7,380 bases of DNA from an uncultured Sphingobium sp. (GCA_913773715.1 CAJYHD010000686.1:1-7380), one strand, 5' to 3'. Shown: positions 1-6,885, counted from the first letter of the stretch. Notes: generated from the letters alone by a model not told the origin. A program made the numbers and translations.

Positions 1-2897
1 CCCGGATCACTGGCGTCCAGCTGAATCGTGACTTTGGCGAAGGTACACAGGTGTCGATCCGCGGCGTGGAGCCGCAGCTCAACCGCATCGAAATCAACGG
101 CGTCAGCCAACAGTCCGCCAATGGCGAACGCAGCGGTGACTTCCGCGAGCTTCAGGTCGAGCTGGTCAAGTCGATCGACGTCTGGAAAGGTTACACGGTC
201 GATCTGACCGAAGGCGGTATCGGCGGCACGGTCAGCGTCGAAACCCGCCGTCCGCTCGAAATCGTCAAGCCAATCTTCGTCATCAAGGGCGAGGCGCAGC
301 GTTTGGACCTGACCGGCACATGGAAGCCGCGCGTAAACCTTACCGCCGCGCGCAGCGACCTGCTCGGCGGACGCCTCGGGTTGCTGGTCAACGTCACGCA
401 CAATCAGGTCGATACGCGGCAGGATTATGCGTCCAACACCAACTGGAACCGCTTGGCGGATTTCGATCGGTCAGGCGAAAAGACGGTCGCCAATGCCGAC
501 TATGCGAATTTCAACACCTATGAAAGCTGTGCTGGCGTAACCGGCTCGACGCCGACGATTGCCACCACTAATCGCCTCGCATGTGAAACCCAGTTCTTTG
601 ACTGGGCGCCGACCATCGCCCGCTATCGTACCCTCGACCGCAGCGACAAGCGCACCAGCGCCGACTTCCAGGCGCAGTTTCGGTTTGCCGACAATTTCGA
701 CATCTGGGGTCAGGCGACGATCAATAATCGCGCGCAGCGGCTGCGCGACACCAATTACTCGGTCAACGCCGACCGCTTCGAGCGCTTCAACTATGATGCC
801 GCGCTGGCTGCCAATGCCGCAGGTGGAACCTCACGTCCGCGTATCACGCCCGGCACCTTCACCATCGATGAAGGCTCGCACACCGTCACAAGCTGGCTGA
901 CCAATCGCAACGGTGTTAATGTCGGCACGGCGGCGGCTCCCAATTACAATGGAGCCAACAATATCATCGGCGTTCAGCGTCGTGACTTCCGCTACGATCA
1001 GAAGACCCAATATTATCAGACCGGTTTCAACTGGTCGCTGGGTCGGATGAAGATGATCGGCCTCGCCTCCAAATCATCGGCCAAGCTGATCAACAACACA
1101 AACCTCGTCGGTCTGACTGCCAGCGTCAGCGGTATCACGGTCGATCGCCAGAATGATCTCGGCATTCCGGTCTTCATCTTTCCCGACAGCTTCGATGCTG
1201 CCGATCCCAATGTCTATGCCGATCTCACTCGCAGGGGAGCCGACGGGCAGCTGCTCAACGTCGCGGGACCGAACGTGCAATATCGCCCGCAGGATCGCGG
1301 GACGAGCGAGAAGCAGCTGAAGCTCGATATCGACTATGATACCACGGGTCTGCTGCCCTTCCTCACCAAGATCGAAGTCGGCGGTCAGTATCGCGACCAG
1401 AATTATTTCTCCTATGAAGGCGGCGGTGCGCGGCTCATCCGGCCCGCCGTGGCGGCGGTCCCGGCAGCGGGCATCCCCGCTTCGCCCGCCGTTTTCCAGA
1501 CCGGCGCGAATGTCAGCCTGAACTCGGTCATCGGCCCCGTACCGGCCAGCGGACCTGCGGCGGGAACCGTCTATCTGACGCCCGCGCAATATCGTCAGTT
1601 TATCGCTGGAAATACTGGCGTGACGGGCGGCGCACCGCTCTTCACCGGCCTTTTAGGCGCTCCTGCCGGCGCACCGAGCCGCCTCGCTATCCCGCTGTTC
1701 AATACGGCGGCGCTCTCGCAATATTTCGACCTGTCGGGCTTCGACCAGGATCTCGTGCGCCAATCCGATGGCTTGACGCAAATCCCGGCCTATGTGATCG
1801 ATGAAAAGATCGCCGCCGCCTATCTTAAGTTCAATTTCGAACAGGAAATTTTCGGCATGAAGCTGTCCGGGAATTTCGGCGTGCGCTACACGCGCACTCA
1901 GGATACCGGCACCAGTTCCAACACACGGCGTGAAACGCGCATCCGGCCAGGTACGGGGCAGGTCGTCAACGGCGTCCTGATCCCCGCTGTTATCGAAAGC
2001 AACGTCACGACGGCTGTCCAGCAAATCTCGATCAAGAACACCTATGACGATTGGCTGCCTGCGATCAATCTGGCGCTGGAGCCGACCGAGAATGTCTATA
2101 TCCGTGCCACCTATGCCAAGAACGTGGCCCGCCCCAAGGTCACCGACCTGTCGCCGTCGATCAACTGCGTGTTCGACCTCACCGACTCGGCCGGACTGGA
2201 CGACGTGTGTACGGCGGGCAATCCCGACCTTCAGCCCTATCGTGCGGATCAATATGACCTGAACGTCGCGTGGTATCCCAATGCTGACACGATGGTCAGC
2301 CTAGGCTATTATTACAAGGATTTGAAGAGCTTCATCCTTCCTGCGCAAAGCCGGAATGGCGTGGATCTGTTCAAGGACGGCGTGCTCTACACGGTGCGTC
2401 AGCCGATCAATGGTTTCGGTGCGCGGCTGGACGGCGTCGAGGCAAGTGCGCAAACGGTGCTGAGCTTTCTGCCCGCGCCGTTCGATGGCTTCGGTGTTTC
2501 GGGCAACATCACCTATGCCCGCGCGCTGGAAACCGCGCTTACCAATCAGGCGACGGGCGCGGAGCTGAAGGAATTTCCGGGACTGTCCAAGTTCACCTAC
2601 AACGCCCGGCTTTTCTACGACAAGGGGTTCCTCAACGCGAGCGTCACCTACAATCGCCGTACCAGTTGGCTCGACACCGTCTCCAGCTCGACCAATGCCA
2701 ACAGCCCGATCTACCGCAAGGGCGAAACTTATATCGATGCCAAGGTCATCTTCCGCCTGACCGACCAGTTCCAGGTTTCGGTCGAGGCGCTCAATCTCGG
2801 CAAGGAATTCAGCAAGACCTATATCGATGCGTCCAAGCCGATCGAATATTACTATCCCGGCCGCCGCATCTTCCTCGGCGCTCAGCTCAAGCTGTAA
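1..2897 (+). CDS. TonB-dependent outer-membrane receptor, 5'-truncated by window edge
   Basis: The reading frame is open from base 3 to the TAA at 2895-2897, giving 964 visible residues; the true start lies upstream. The GTG at 51 is only an internal codon, because plug-domain sequence (RITGVQLNRDFGEG) precedes it. The first ~85 residues are the end of the plug domain, with the typical VSIRGVEP, NRIEINGV, VELVKSIDVWKG and GGIGGTVSVETRRP blocks. The rest is a 22-strand-type beta-barrel with alternating aromatic strands. It includes the late-barrel GNPDLQPYRADQYDLNVAWY block, typical of the large TonB receptors of Xanthomonas, Caulobacter and sphingomonads. By family, such proteins import siderophores, sugars or other large ligands across the outer membrane using TonB-ExbBD energy; the substrate cannot be read here. 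A Pro/Ala-rich stretch near 1440-1570 looks like an expanded surface loop. The chain ends in Leu (GAQLKL) rather than the usual terminal Phe. Family assignment is firm. Confidence 0.95.
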   Translation, partial: RITGVQLNRDFGEGTQVSIRGVEPQLNRIEINGVSQQSANGERSGDFRELQVELVKSIDVWKGYTVDLTEGGIGGTVSVETRRPLEIVKPIFVIKGEAQRLDLTGTWKPRVNLTAARSDLLGGRLGLLVNVTHNQVDTRQDYASNTNWNRLADFDRSGEKTVANADYANFNTYESCAGVTGSTPTIATTNRLACETQFFDWAPTIARYRTLDRSDKRTSADFQAQFRFADNFDIWGQATINNRAQRLRDTNYSVNADRFERFNYDAALAANAAGGTSRPRITPGTFTIDEGSHTVTSWLTNRNGVNVGTAAAPNYNGANNIIGVQRRDFRYDQKTQYYQTGFNWSLGRMKMIGLASKSSAKLINNTNLVGLTASVSGITVDRQNDLGIPVFIFPDSFDAADPNVYADLTRRGADGQLLNVAGPNVQYRPQDRGTSEKQLKLDIDYDTTGLLPFLTKIEVGGQYRDQNYFSYEGGGARLIRPAVAAVPAAGIPASPAVFQTGANVSLNSVIGPVPASGPAAGTVYLTPAQYRQFIAGNTGVTGGAPLFTGLLGAPAGAPSRLAIPLFNTAALSQYFDLSGFDQDLVRQSDGLTQIPAYVIDEKIAAAYLKFNFEQEIFGMKLSGNFGVRYTRTQDTGTSSNTRRETRIRPGTGQVVNGVLIPAVIESNVTTAVQQISIKNTYDDWLPAINLALEPTENVYIRATYAKNVARPKVTDLSPSINCVFDLTDSAGLDDVCTAGNPDLQPYRADQYDLNVAWYPNADTMVSLGYYYKDLKSFILPAQSRNGVDLFKDGVLYTVRQPINGFGARLDGVEASAQTVLSFLPAPFDGFGVSGNITYARALETALTNQATGAELKEFPGLSKFTYNARLFYDKGFLNASVTYNRRTSWLDTVSSSTNANSPIYRKGETYIDAKVIFRLTDQFQVSVEALNLGKEFSKTYIDASKPIEYYYPGRRIFLGAQLKL

Positions 2898-2906
2898 CGA
2901 AGCATC

Positions 2907-2947
2907 GCGTGTGCCGCGTTCGCCTACCGGGCGTTCGCGGCACACGC
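2907..2947 (+). terminator. Strong stem-loop after the receptor gene, probable terminator
   Basis: A perfect 12-bp inverted repeat (GCGTGTGCCGCG at 2907-2918, CGCGGCACACGC at 2936-2947) starts 10 bp after the receptor stop codon. Inside it a CGCC/GGCG stem (2921-2924 with 2930-2933) continues the hairpin beyond a TT/TT internal loop, leaving a 5-nt apical loop. No T-tract follows, so it is not a classic intrinsic terminator. It could still stop transcription with Rho, or protect the 3' end of the mRNA. Confidence 0.6.
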
Positions 2948-2976
2948 CGATCGGTTGCAACCTTACGGCCCTTGAA

Positions 2977-3000
2977 TGCGAGCGCCATCTTGGCGCAGCA
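2977..3000. other. Second small stem-loop in the receptor-tRNA gap
   Basis: GCGCCA (2982-2987) pairs with TGGCGC (2991-2996) around a TCT loop, and TGC/GCA at 2977-2979 and 2998-3000 can extend the stem past an internal loop. It lies between the receptor hairpin and the small ORF at 3053. The rest of 2948-3052 shows no gene. The element may be a second terminator or mRNA end structure, but a short hairpin of this kind can arise by chance in GC-rich DNA. Confidence 0.3.
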
Positions 3001-3052
3001 GCCTTCCCTTTACCATCGATCATGACCTCTCCTGCACACTGCCGAGGCGAGC

Positions 3053-3193
3053 ATGGATCAGAATCGGAACAGGGGTGACGGCCCTTCGCAACCGCCGTTT
3101 AAGAAAACGAAATTCGCATGGCTGCCATATCGGCTGAGCAACGGTCACTGGATCTGGCTACAAAGCTACCGGGTCCGCAGTCCCCTCCGCTGA
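3053..3193 (+). CDS. Small Trp/Arg-rich hypothetical protein (46 aa)
   Basis: An ATG at 3053 is preceded by GAGG (3044-3047) with 5-nt spacing, a good Shine-Dalgarno, and opens 46 codons ending in TGA at 3191-3193. The product begins MDQNRNRGDGPSQPPFKKTK, a polar, basic head. It continues with a compact aromatic part containing FAWLPYRLSNG and HWIWLQSYRVRS; three Trp, two Tyr and several Arg fall within about 22 residues. The pattern WLPxRLxxGxWxWLxxYxxR has the look of a small folded protein rather than random translation. Third codon positions are G/C in 31 of 46 codons, which is acceptable for coding sequence in this genome. There is no signal peptide or membrane segment. It converges on the tRNA-Arg gene, ending 24 bp short of it. 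The function is unknown, and I assign it on the start signal and composition only. Confidence 0.5.
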   Translation: MDQNRNRGDGPSQPPFKKTKFAWLPYRLSNGHWIWLQSYRVRSPLR

Positions 3194-3217
3194 AGACACT
3201 GCAACTGCACAAAGCGT

Positions 3218-3294
3218 TGGCGACCCCGGCAGGATTCGAACCTGCGACCATCCGCTTAGAAGGCGGATGCTCTATCCAACTGAGCTACGGGGCC
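3218..3294 (-). tRNA. tRNA-Arg (anticodon UCU)
   Basis: Read on the minus strand, all parts of the cloverleaf are present. The acceptor GGCCCCG pairs with CGGGGTC (one G-U pair). The D-arm is GCTC/GAGC. The anticodon stem TCCGC/GCGGA carries the loop CTTCTAA, so bases 34-36 are TCT, which decodes AGA (and AGG by wobble). A 5-nt variable loop (TGGTC) follows. The T-arm GCAGG-TTCGAAT-CCTGC is followed by discriminator G and a genome-encoded CCA (3220-3218). Mature length is 77 nt including CCA. AGA is expected to be a rare codon in a genome this GC-rich, so this is probably a low-abundance tRNA. It stands alone, with no neighbouring tRNA. Confidence 0.98.
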
Positions 3295-3305
3295 GCACGC
3301 TCGTT

Positions 3306-3334
3306 CCGATAGCGGGCGGGCGGGCCGCTTGCAA
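3306..3334 (-). promoter_or_regulatory. Candidate promoter of tRNA-Arg
   Basis: On the minus strand, TTGCAA (3334-3329) and TATCGG (3311-3306) are separated by exactly 17 bp, a sigma-70-like arrangement. Transcription would start near 3299, about five bases before the tRNA 5' end at 3294. The sequence between the start point and the tRNA is GC-rich, as is common for stable-RNA promoters. The -10 hexamer is a weak match, so this rests mainly on spacing and position. Confidence 0.45.
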
Positions 3335-3348
3335 TGATCCGCCGACGC

Positions 3349-3359
3349 TATAATCAGGA
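3349..3359 (+). promoter_or_regulatory. TATAAT box and AGGA ribosome site before yhhQ
   Basis: A perfect TATAAT occurs at 3349-3354 and a Shine-Dalgarno-like AGGA at 3356-3359, five bases before the ATG at 3365. The two signals compete. A transcript from this -10 would start near 3361, after the AGGA, giving a 4-base leader. No good -35 sits 16-18 bp upstream; TTGCAA (3329-3334) is only 14 bp away. The TATAAT is either a real near-leaderless promoter or chance, with the AGGA used on a longer transcript. Confidence 0.35.
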
Positions 3360-3364
3360 CCTCC

Positions 3365-4084
3365 ATGGATAGAATGGGGATCGAGCGGGTCGACGCGGTG
3401 ATGCTGGGCGAGCGGCCGCTGCGCTATTATGACTTCTTCCTTGGTGCATTCGTTACCATCCTGCTGCTGTCCAACCTCATCGGCGCGGCCAAGCTGTCGA
3501 GCGTCGGCGGCTTCACCTTTGGCGCTGGCATCCTCTTCTTTCCGCTGGGCTATGTGCTGGGCGACGTGCTGACCGAGGTCTATGGTTATGCGCGCGCGCG
3601 CCGGTGCGTCTGGGCAGGGTTCGCTGCGATGCTGTTCATGGCGCTGATGAGCTGGGTCGTCGTCGCGCTGCCTCCGGCGCCCGGCTGGCCCGATCAAAAG
3701 GCGTATGAGGCGGTGTTCGGCAACACCTGGCGCATCGTCTTCGCTTCGCTCGCGGCCTTCTGGGCAGGCGAACTCGCCAACAGCTTCGTGCTGTCGAAGA
3801 TGAAGCTGATGACGCAGGGGCGGCATCTGTGGATGCGGACGATCGGCTCGACGATCGTGGGGCAGGGCGTGGACAGCCTGCTCTTCTACCCGCTCGCCTT
3901 TCTCGGCACCTGGACCAACGCGCAGGTGGCGACCGTCATGGTCACCAATTGGATGATGAAGGTCGCCTGGGAGGCGATCCTGACGCCCGTCACTTATGCC
4001 GTGGTCGGTTTCGTCAAGCGGCGCGAGGGGCTGGACATCTATGACACCGGCACCAATTTTACGCCTTTCCGCGCACGGATCTGA
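3365..4084 (+). CDS. yhhQ: Queuosine precursor transporter, YhhQ/VUT family
   Basis: This 239-aa polytopic inner-membrane protein belongs to the family of E. coli YhhQ (Vut_1/DUF165). The family imports queuosine precursors such as preQ0 and preQ1 for tRNA wobble-base modification. Six hydrophobic segments are visible, at about residues 21-44, 50-70, 81-102, 125-145, 160-181 and 189-217. Family signatures are clear: GYVLGDVLTEVYGYARAR (62-79), FWAGELANSFVLSKMK (132-147), RTIGSTIVGQGVDSLLFYP (158-176) and a late KVAWEAILTPVTY (199-211). The length is normal for the family. The ATG at 3365 is chosen for the AGGA five bases upstream; a second in-frame ATG three codons later cannot be excluded. 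The gene follows the divergent tRNA-Arg after 70 bp and precedes the GGDEF gene by 65 bp on the same strand. No preQ1 riboswitch is recognisable upstream. The family call is firm; the exact substrate is inferred from the family. Confidence 0.92.
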   Translation: MDRMGIERVDAVMLGERPLRYYDFFLGAFVTILLLSNLIGAAKLSSVGGFTFGAGILFFPLGYVLGDVLTEVYGYARARRCVWAGFAAMLFMALMSWVVVALPPAPGWPDQKAYEAVFGNTWRIVFASLAAFWAGELANSFVLSKMKLMTQGRHLWMRTIGSTIVGQGVDSLLFYPLAFLGTWTNAQVATVMVTNWMMKVAWEAILTPVTYAVVGFVKRREGLDIYDTGTNFTPFRARI

Positions 4085-4115
4085 CGCTTTTTGCGATTAA
4101 AAGAGAAAGAATAAA

Positions 4116-4148
4116 CCCGCTATTTACCGTTGCTTGCCATGAAGCGGG
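4116..4148 (+). other. Potential leader hairpin before the GGDEF gene
   Basis: CCCGCT (4116-4121) can pair with AGCGGG (4143-4148), enclosing a 21-nt loop that contains the out-of-frame ATG at 4139. The right arm lies directly against the ATG at 4150 and covers the only purine-rich sequence there. It could limit ribosome access or be a weak terminator for yhhQ. It is a six-pair stem with a long loop, so the support is modest. Confidence 0.25.
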
Positions 4149-4149
4149 G

Positions 4150-5100
4150 ATGACAAAACAGTCGCACAGCCTCTTTGCCGATCGGGGCATACATTGTCCG
4201 ATCGAAATGCCTGAAGACCCCTTGGGCTGCGATCGCCTTGCCGCCGAGTTGATGCTGACCAAGCGCCGGTTCGAGGCGACCTTTGTGCATGCACCCGTGG
4301 GCATCGCCCATGTCGCGCTCAATGGCACCTTCGTGCTGGTCAATCCCCGCTTCGGTGAAATCAGCGGATATGAAGGGGATACGCTTGTCGGCAAGGGTTT
4401 TCGCGAGATCACCCATCCCGACGATCTTCACGCCGATGAGACGCTGCTCGCACGCCTCACCGCTGGCGAGTTTCCGCGCTACAAGCTGGAGAAACGCTAT
4501 ATCCGCTCGGACGGCTCGATCATCTGGATCGACCTGACCGTCGCGCTGGTGCGGGACGATGCCGACCAGCCGCTCTTCTACGTCGCGGTGATCGAGGATC
4601 TGTCGGAACTGCGCGCCGCCCGGACGGAGGCGATCCACGATCCGCTGACTGGCTTGCTCAATCGGCGCGGCTTTGCCTGCCGCGCGCTGGATATGCAAGC
4701 GGACGCAGCGCGGGTCGGCGGCAGCCTCAGCCTCCTGTTCCTCGACCTCGATGGCTTCAAGGAGGTGAACGACGCGAAGGGCCATGCCGCGGGCGACACC
4801 TGCCTCGTCGAAGTCGCGCGCCTGATGCAATCGCGCGCGGGACCGGGCGATATCGTGGCACGCATAGGTGGCGACGAATTTCTGATGCTGACCGCCCATG
4901 CCGACAGCGACCATGCGCCCGCCGTCGCCGACGCGATTCGCCGTTCGCTCGCTGACAGCAACTTAGGTGTGAGCGCCTCCTTCGGTCTCGTCACGATTGC
5001 GGCGGCGGAGGTGCAGGACATCGACGCCCTGATCGCCCGCGCTGACAGCGCCATGCTGGCCGCCAAGCGCGCAGGCAAGGACCGGGTGGTGCGGGGCTGA
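4150..5100 (+). CDS. PAS-GGDEF diguanylate cyclase
   Basis: This 316-aa cytosolic protein has no membrane segment. A PAS sensor occupies about residues 38-155, with APVGIAHV, GYEGDTLVG, HPDDL and the closing PLFYVAVIEDLSEL typical of PAS/PAC. A short linker leads into a GGDEF domain from HDPLTGLLNRRGF (163-175). This includes LDLDGFKEVND (198-208), GHAAGD (211-216) and an intact active-site motif RIGGDEF (238-244), so it should make c-di-GMP from two GTP. The RxxD inhibitory site expected just before the motif reads GPGD (231-234), lacking the Arg. No EAL domain follows. The start is uncertain. The ATG at 4150 has GGGG directly against it, too close for a normal ribosome site, and in-frame ATGs at 4207 and 4252 would still keep the PAS domain. 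The signal sensed is unknown. Confidence 0.93.
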   Translation: MTKQSHSLFADRGIHCPIEMPEDPLGCDRLAAELMLTKRRFEATFVHAPVGIAHVALNGTFVLVNPRFGEISGYEGDTLVGKGFREITHPDDLHADETLLARLTAGEFPRYKLEKRYIRSDGSIIWIDLTVALVRDDADQPLFYVAVIEDLSELRAARTEAIHDPLTGLLNRRGFACRALDMQADAARVGGSLSLLFLDLDGFKEVNDAKGHAAGDTCLVEVARLMQSRAGPGDIVARIGGDEFLMLTAHADSDHAPAVADAIRRSLADSNLGVSASFGLVTIAAAEVQDIDALIARADSAMLAAKRAGKDRVVRG

Positions 5101-5116
5101 AGTCTGCCTCCTAACC

Positions 5117-5140
5117 GTCACCCCAGCGAAGGCTGGGGTC
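5117..5140. repeat. REP-like palindromic unit (variant 1)
   Basis: GTCACCCCAGC...GCTGGGGTC forms a hairpin with a 7-bp stem (5121-5127 with 5132-5138) and GAAG loop, 16 bp after the GGDEF stop codon. Its GTCACCCC head matches the next unit at 5153, so the two are related. ACCCCAGCGAAGGCTGGGGT-type sequences are, from memory, abundant between genes in sphingomonads. Confidence 0.7.
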
Positions 5141-5152
5141 TCAGGTCACATT

Positions 5153-5226
5153 GTCACCCCGGCCTCCGAGCCGGGGTCCCGCTATCTGCGTGAGTGAGCG
5201 GGACCCCGGATCAAGTCCGGGGTGAC
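5153..5226. repeat. Paired inverted REP-like units forming a 74-bp palindrome
   Basis: Two facing units make up this element. The left unit is a hairpin ACCCCGGC/GCCGGGGT (5156-5163 with 5170-5177). The right unit is ACCCCGGA/TCCGGGGT (5203-5210 with 5216-5223). The whole element also folds on itself: GTCACCCCGG (5153-5162) pairs with CCGGGGTGAC (5217-5226), and CCGGGGTCCCGCT (5171-5183) pairs perfectly over 13 bp with its complement at 5197-5209, around a 13-nt loop. It lies between two genes that point at each other, the GGDEF gene and truA, ending 14 bp before the truA stop. A bidirectional terminator or mRNA 3'-end role is likely. No gene is seen in 5101-5239. Confidence 0.8.
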
Positions 5227-5239
5227 GTCGTGGGTGAAG

Positions 5240-5980
5240 TCACGGATACTCCGCCCGCACGAAATACAGTCCGTCGCTCGGCGCATTCAGCCCCAGGGCC
5301 GCACGATCCTTCGCCTCCAGCGCCGCGCGCAGATCCCCAACGCTCCACCGCCCCATGCCCACCAGTGCCAGGCATCCGACCATCGACCGCACCTGATGAT
5401 GCAGGAAGGACCGTGCCTCCGCATGGATCGCAATCCGGTCACCCTCGCGCGCGACATCCAGCCGAGCCAGCGACTTGACCGGACTATCGGCCTGACAATG
5501 GACTGAGCGGAAGGTAGTGAAGTCGTGCCGCCCCACCAGGATCTGCGCCGCCGCATGCATCGCGCCGGCATCGAGCGGCTGGATCACTCGCCACAGCAGC
5601 CCCTTTTCCAGCGTCAGCGGCGCACGGCGGTTGGCGATGCGATAGACATACGCGCGCCCGAGGCAGGAAAAGCGCGCATGCCAATCGTCCGGCACCACCG
5701 CGCAATCGAGGATCGCGACCGGATCGGGCCGCAGCCGCGCATTGATGGCTTCCATCAGGCGGAAGGGAGCGATGTCCTTGGCGACATCCGCATGCGCCCG
5801 CATCGCCAGGCCATGGACGCCTGCGTCGGTGCGCCCGGCGGCATGGATCACCGCGCGCTCGCCGGTCACGGCGAAGATCGCATCCTCGATGGCCTGCTGA
5901 ACACTCGGACCATGCGCCTGCCGCTGCCAACCCATGAAGGGACGACCGTCAAACTCGACCGTGAAGGCAAAGCGCGTCAC
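5240..5980 (-). CDS. truA: tRNA pseudouridine(38-40) synthase TruA
   Basis: This 246-aa enzyme isomerises uridines 38-40 in the anticodon stem-loop of tRNAs to pseudouridine. The catalytic Asp is D52 in the motif [10 protein letters not shown] (47-56). Other family landmarks are the N-terminal [16 protein letters not shown] (6-21), the RAYVYRI block (109-115), HDFTTFR (152-158) and [16 protein letters not shown] (189-204). Length is normal for the family. The start is GTG (5980-5978), overlapping the fmt stop codon as GTGA, so translation is probably coupled to fmt. A GGGAG lies about 12 bases upstream, rather far for a ribosome site, which also fits coupling. The gene ends next to the REP-like palindromes. 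Confidence 0.97.
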   Translation of the reverse strand: MTRFAFTVEFDGRPFMGWQRQAHGPSVQQAIEDAIFAVTGERAVIHAAGRTDAGVHGLAMRAHADVAKDIAPFRLMEAINARLRPDPVAILDCAVVPDDWHARFSCLGRAYVYRIANRRAPLTLEKGLLWRVIQPLDAGAMHAAAQILVGRHDFTTFRSVHCQADSPVKSLARLDVAREGDRIAIHAEARSFLHHQVRSMVGCLALVGMGRWSVGDLRAALEAKDRAALGLNAPSDGLYFVRAEYP

Positions 5981-6885
5981 GCGTCCACACGGCTCCCGGT
6001 CGGGAAGTCGAAGCCGCGCAGCAACTCGCCCGCGCTCATCGCGCCCTTGCCCGCGCGCTGGATCAGCGTCGGGCGGATCGATCCATGGCCGCAGCCGATC
6101 AGCAGGCTATGGTCGAGCAGTTCGCCCGCTGCGCCATTATGCGCATCGACCTCCGCCGCGAGAATGCGGAACCGCTCGCCCTGATATTCGAAGAAGGCGC
6201 CGGGGAAGGGGTTAAAGGCGCGCACCTGCCGCTCGACCTGATGCGCGTCTTTGTTGAAGTCGATTCGCGCCTCGGCCTTATCGATCTTGGCTGCGTAGGT
6301 GATGCCCTCTTCGGGCTGCGCCATCGGCGGGTGCAGCGCGATGTCGTCCAGCACCTCGACCATCAATTCCGCCACGGCCTGCGCCAGTTCGGCGGTCAGT
6401 GCGCCCGCCGTCTTCGCCTCGATCGGGGTCACATGCTTGGCGCGCATCGGCCCCGTGTCCAACCCCGCTTCCATGTCCATGATCGTGATGCCGGTGAGAT
6501 TGTCCCCGGCCAGGATCGCGCGCTGGATCGGCGCGGCGCCCCGCCAGCGCGGCAGCAGCGAGGCATGGATGTTCATGCAGCCATGGCGCGGCGCGTCGAG
6601 GATCGCCCGCGGCAGGATCAGGCCGTAGGCAGCAACGACCGCCACATCGGCATCGAGCGCCGCAAAGTCGGCCTGCACCTGCGCGTCCTTGAGCGACACC
6701 GGCGTCCGTACCTCTATTCCCAGTTCCTCGGCGCGGAAGTGGACGGGGGAGGGGCGCAAAGCCTTGCCACGACCCGCCGGACGGGGCGGCTGGCTATAGA
6801 CGGCGACGACCTGATGCCCGGCATCGACCAGCGCGCCGAGCGCGGGGACGGCAAAGTCCGGGGTGCCCATATAGATGATACGCAT
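5977..6885 (-). CDS. fmt: Methionyl-tRNA formyltransferase
   Basis: This 302-aa cytosolic enzyme transfers a formyl group from 10-formyl-tetrahydrofolate to initiator Met-tRNA. The N-terminal catalytic domain starts [16 protein letters not shown] and carries the active-site residues N105, H107 and D143, in [18 protein letters not shown] (104-121) and GLDTGPM (141-147). These match the Asn-His-Asp triad of E. coli Fmt. The C-terminal tRNA-binding domain begins around residue 205, with [10 protein letters not shown] at 223-232. The ATG at 6885-6883 has GAGG seven bases upstream (6896-6893). It is the first gene of a two-gene unit with truA, overlapping it by four bases. In many bacteria def (peptide deformylase) sits beside fmt; here it is absent between fmt and recR and may lie beyond the right edge. 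Confidence 0.98.
   Translation of the reverse strand: MRIIYMGTPDFAVPALGALVDAGHQVVAVYSQPPRPAGRGKALRPSPVHFRAEELGIEVRTPVSLKDAQVQADFAALDADVAVVAAYGLILPRAILDAPRHGCMNIHASLLPRWRGAAPIQRAILAGDNLTGITIMDMEAGLDTGPMRAKHVTPIEAKTAGALTAELAQAVAELMVEVLDDIALHPPMAQPEEGITYAAKIDKAEARIDFNKDAHQVERQVRAFNPFPGAFFEYQGERFRILAAEVDAHNGAAGELLDHSLLIGCGHGSIRPTLIQRAGKGAMSAGELLRGFDFPTGSRVDA

Noticed and set aside
2301..3023. 240-codon open frame on the minus strand under the receptor gene
   Set aside because: It is antisense to well-supported barrel sequence; high GC lowers stop frequency in the opposite frame. The translation shows no domain, and it would run through the terminator-like hairpin.
3218..3294. tRNA-Arg as an integration site for a genomic island
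   Set aside because: No integrase and no duplicate of the tRNA 3' end is seen in the window; the flanking genes look like ordinary chromosome.
3118..3312. 64-codon plus-strand open frame crossing the tRNA
   Set aside because: Its second half is the complement of tRNA-Arg, and its start overlaps the better-supported ORF at 3053 in another frame.
3295..3364. preQ1 riboswitch upstream of yhhQ
   Set aside because: The 70-bp gap has no preQ1 aptamer-like A-rich tail or conserved loop, and is occupied by the tRNA promoter candidate.
4120..4914. 264-codon minus-strand open frame under the GGDEF gene
   Set aside because: The plus strand carries clear PAS and GGDEF motifs over the same bases; the antisense product has no recognisable motif.
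5117..5226. CRISPR array
   Set aside because: The units are palindromic, differ in orientation and sequence, and lack equal-length unique spacers; no cas gene is present.
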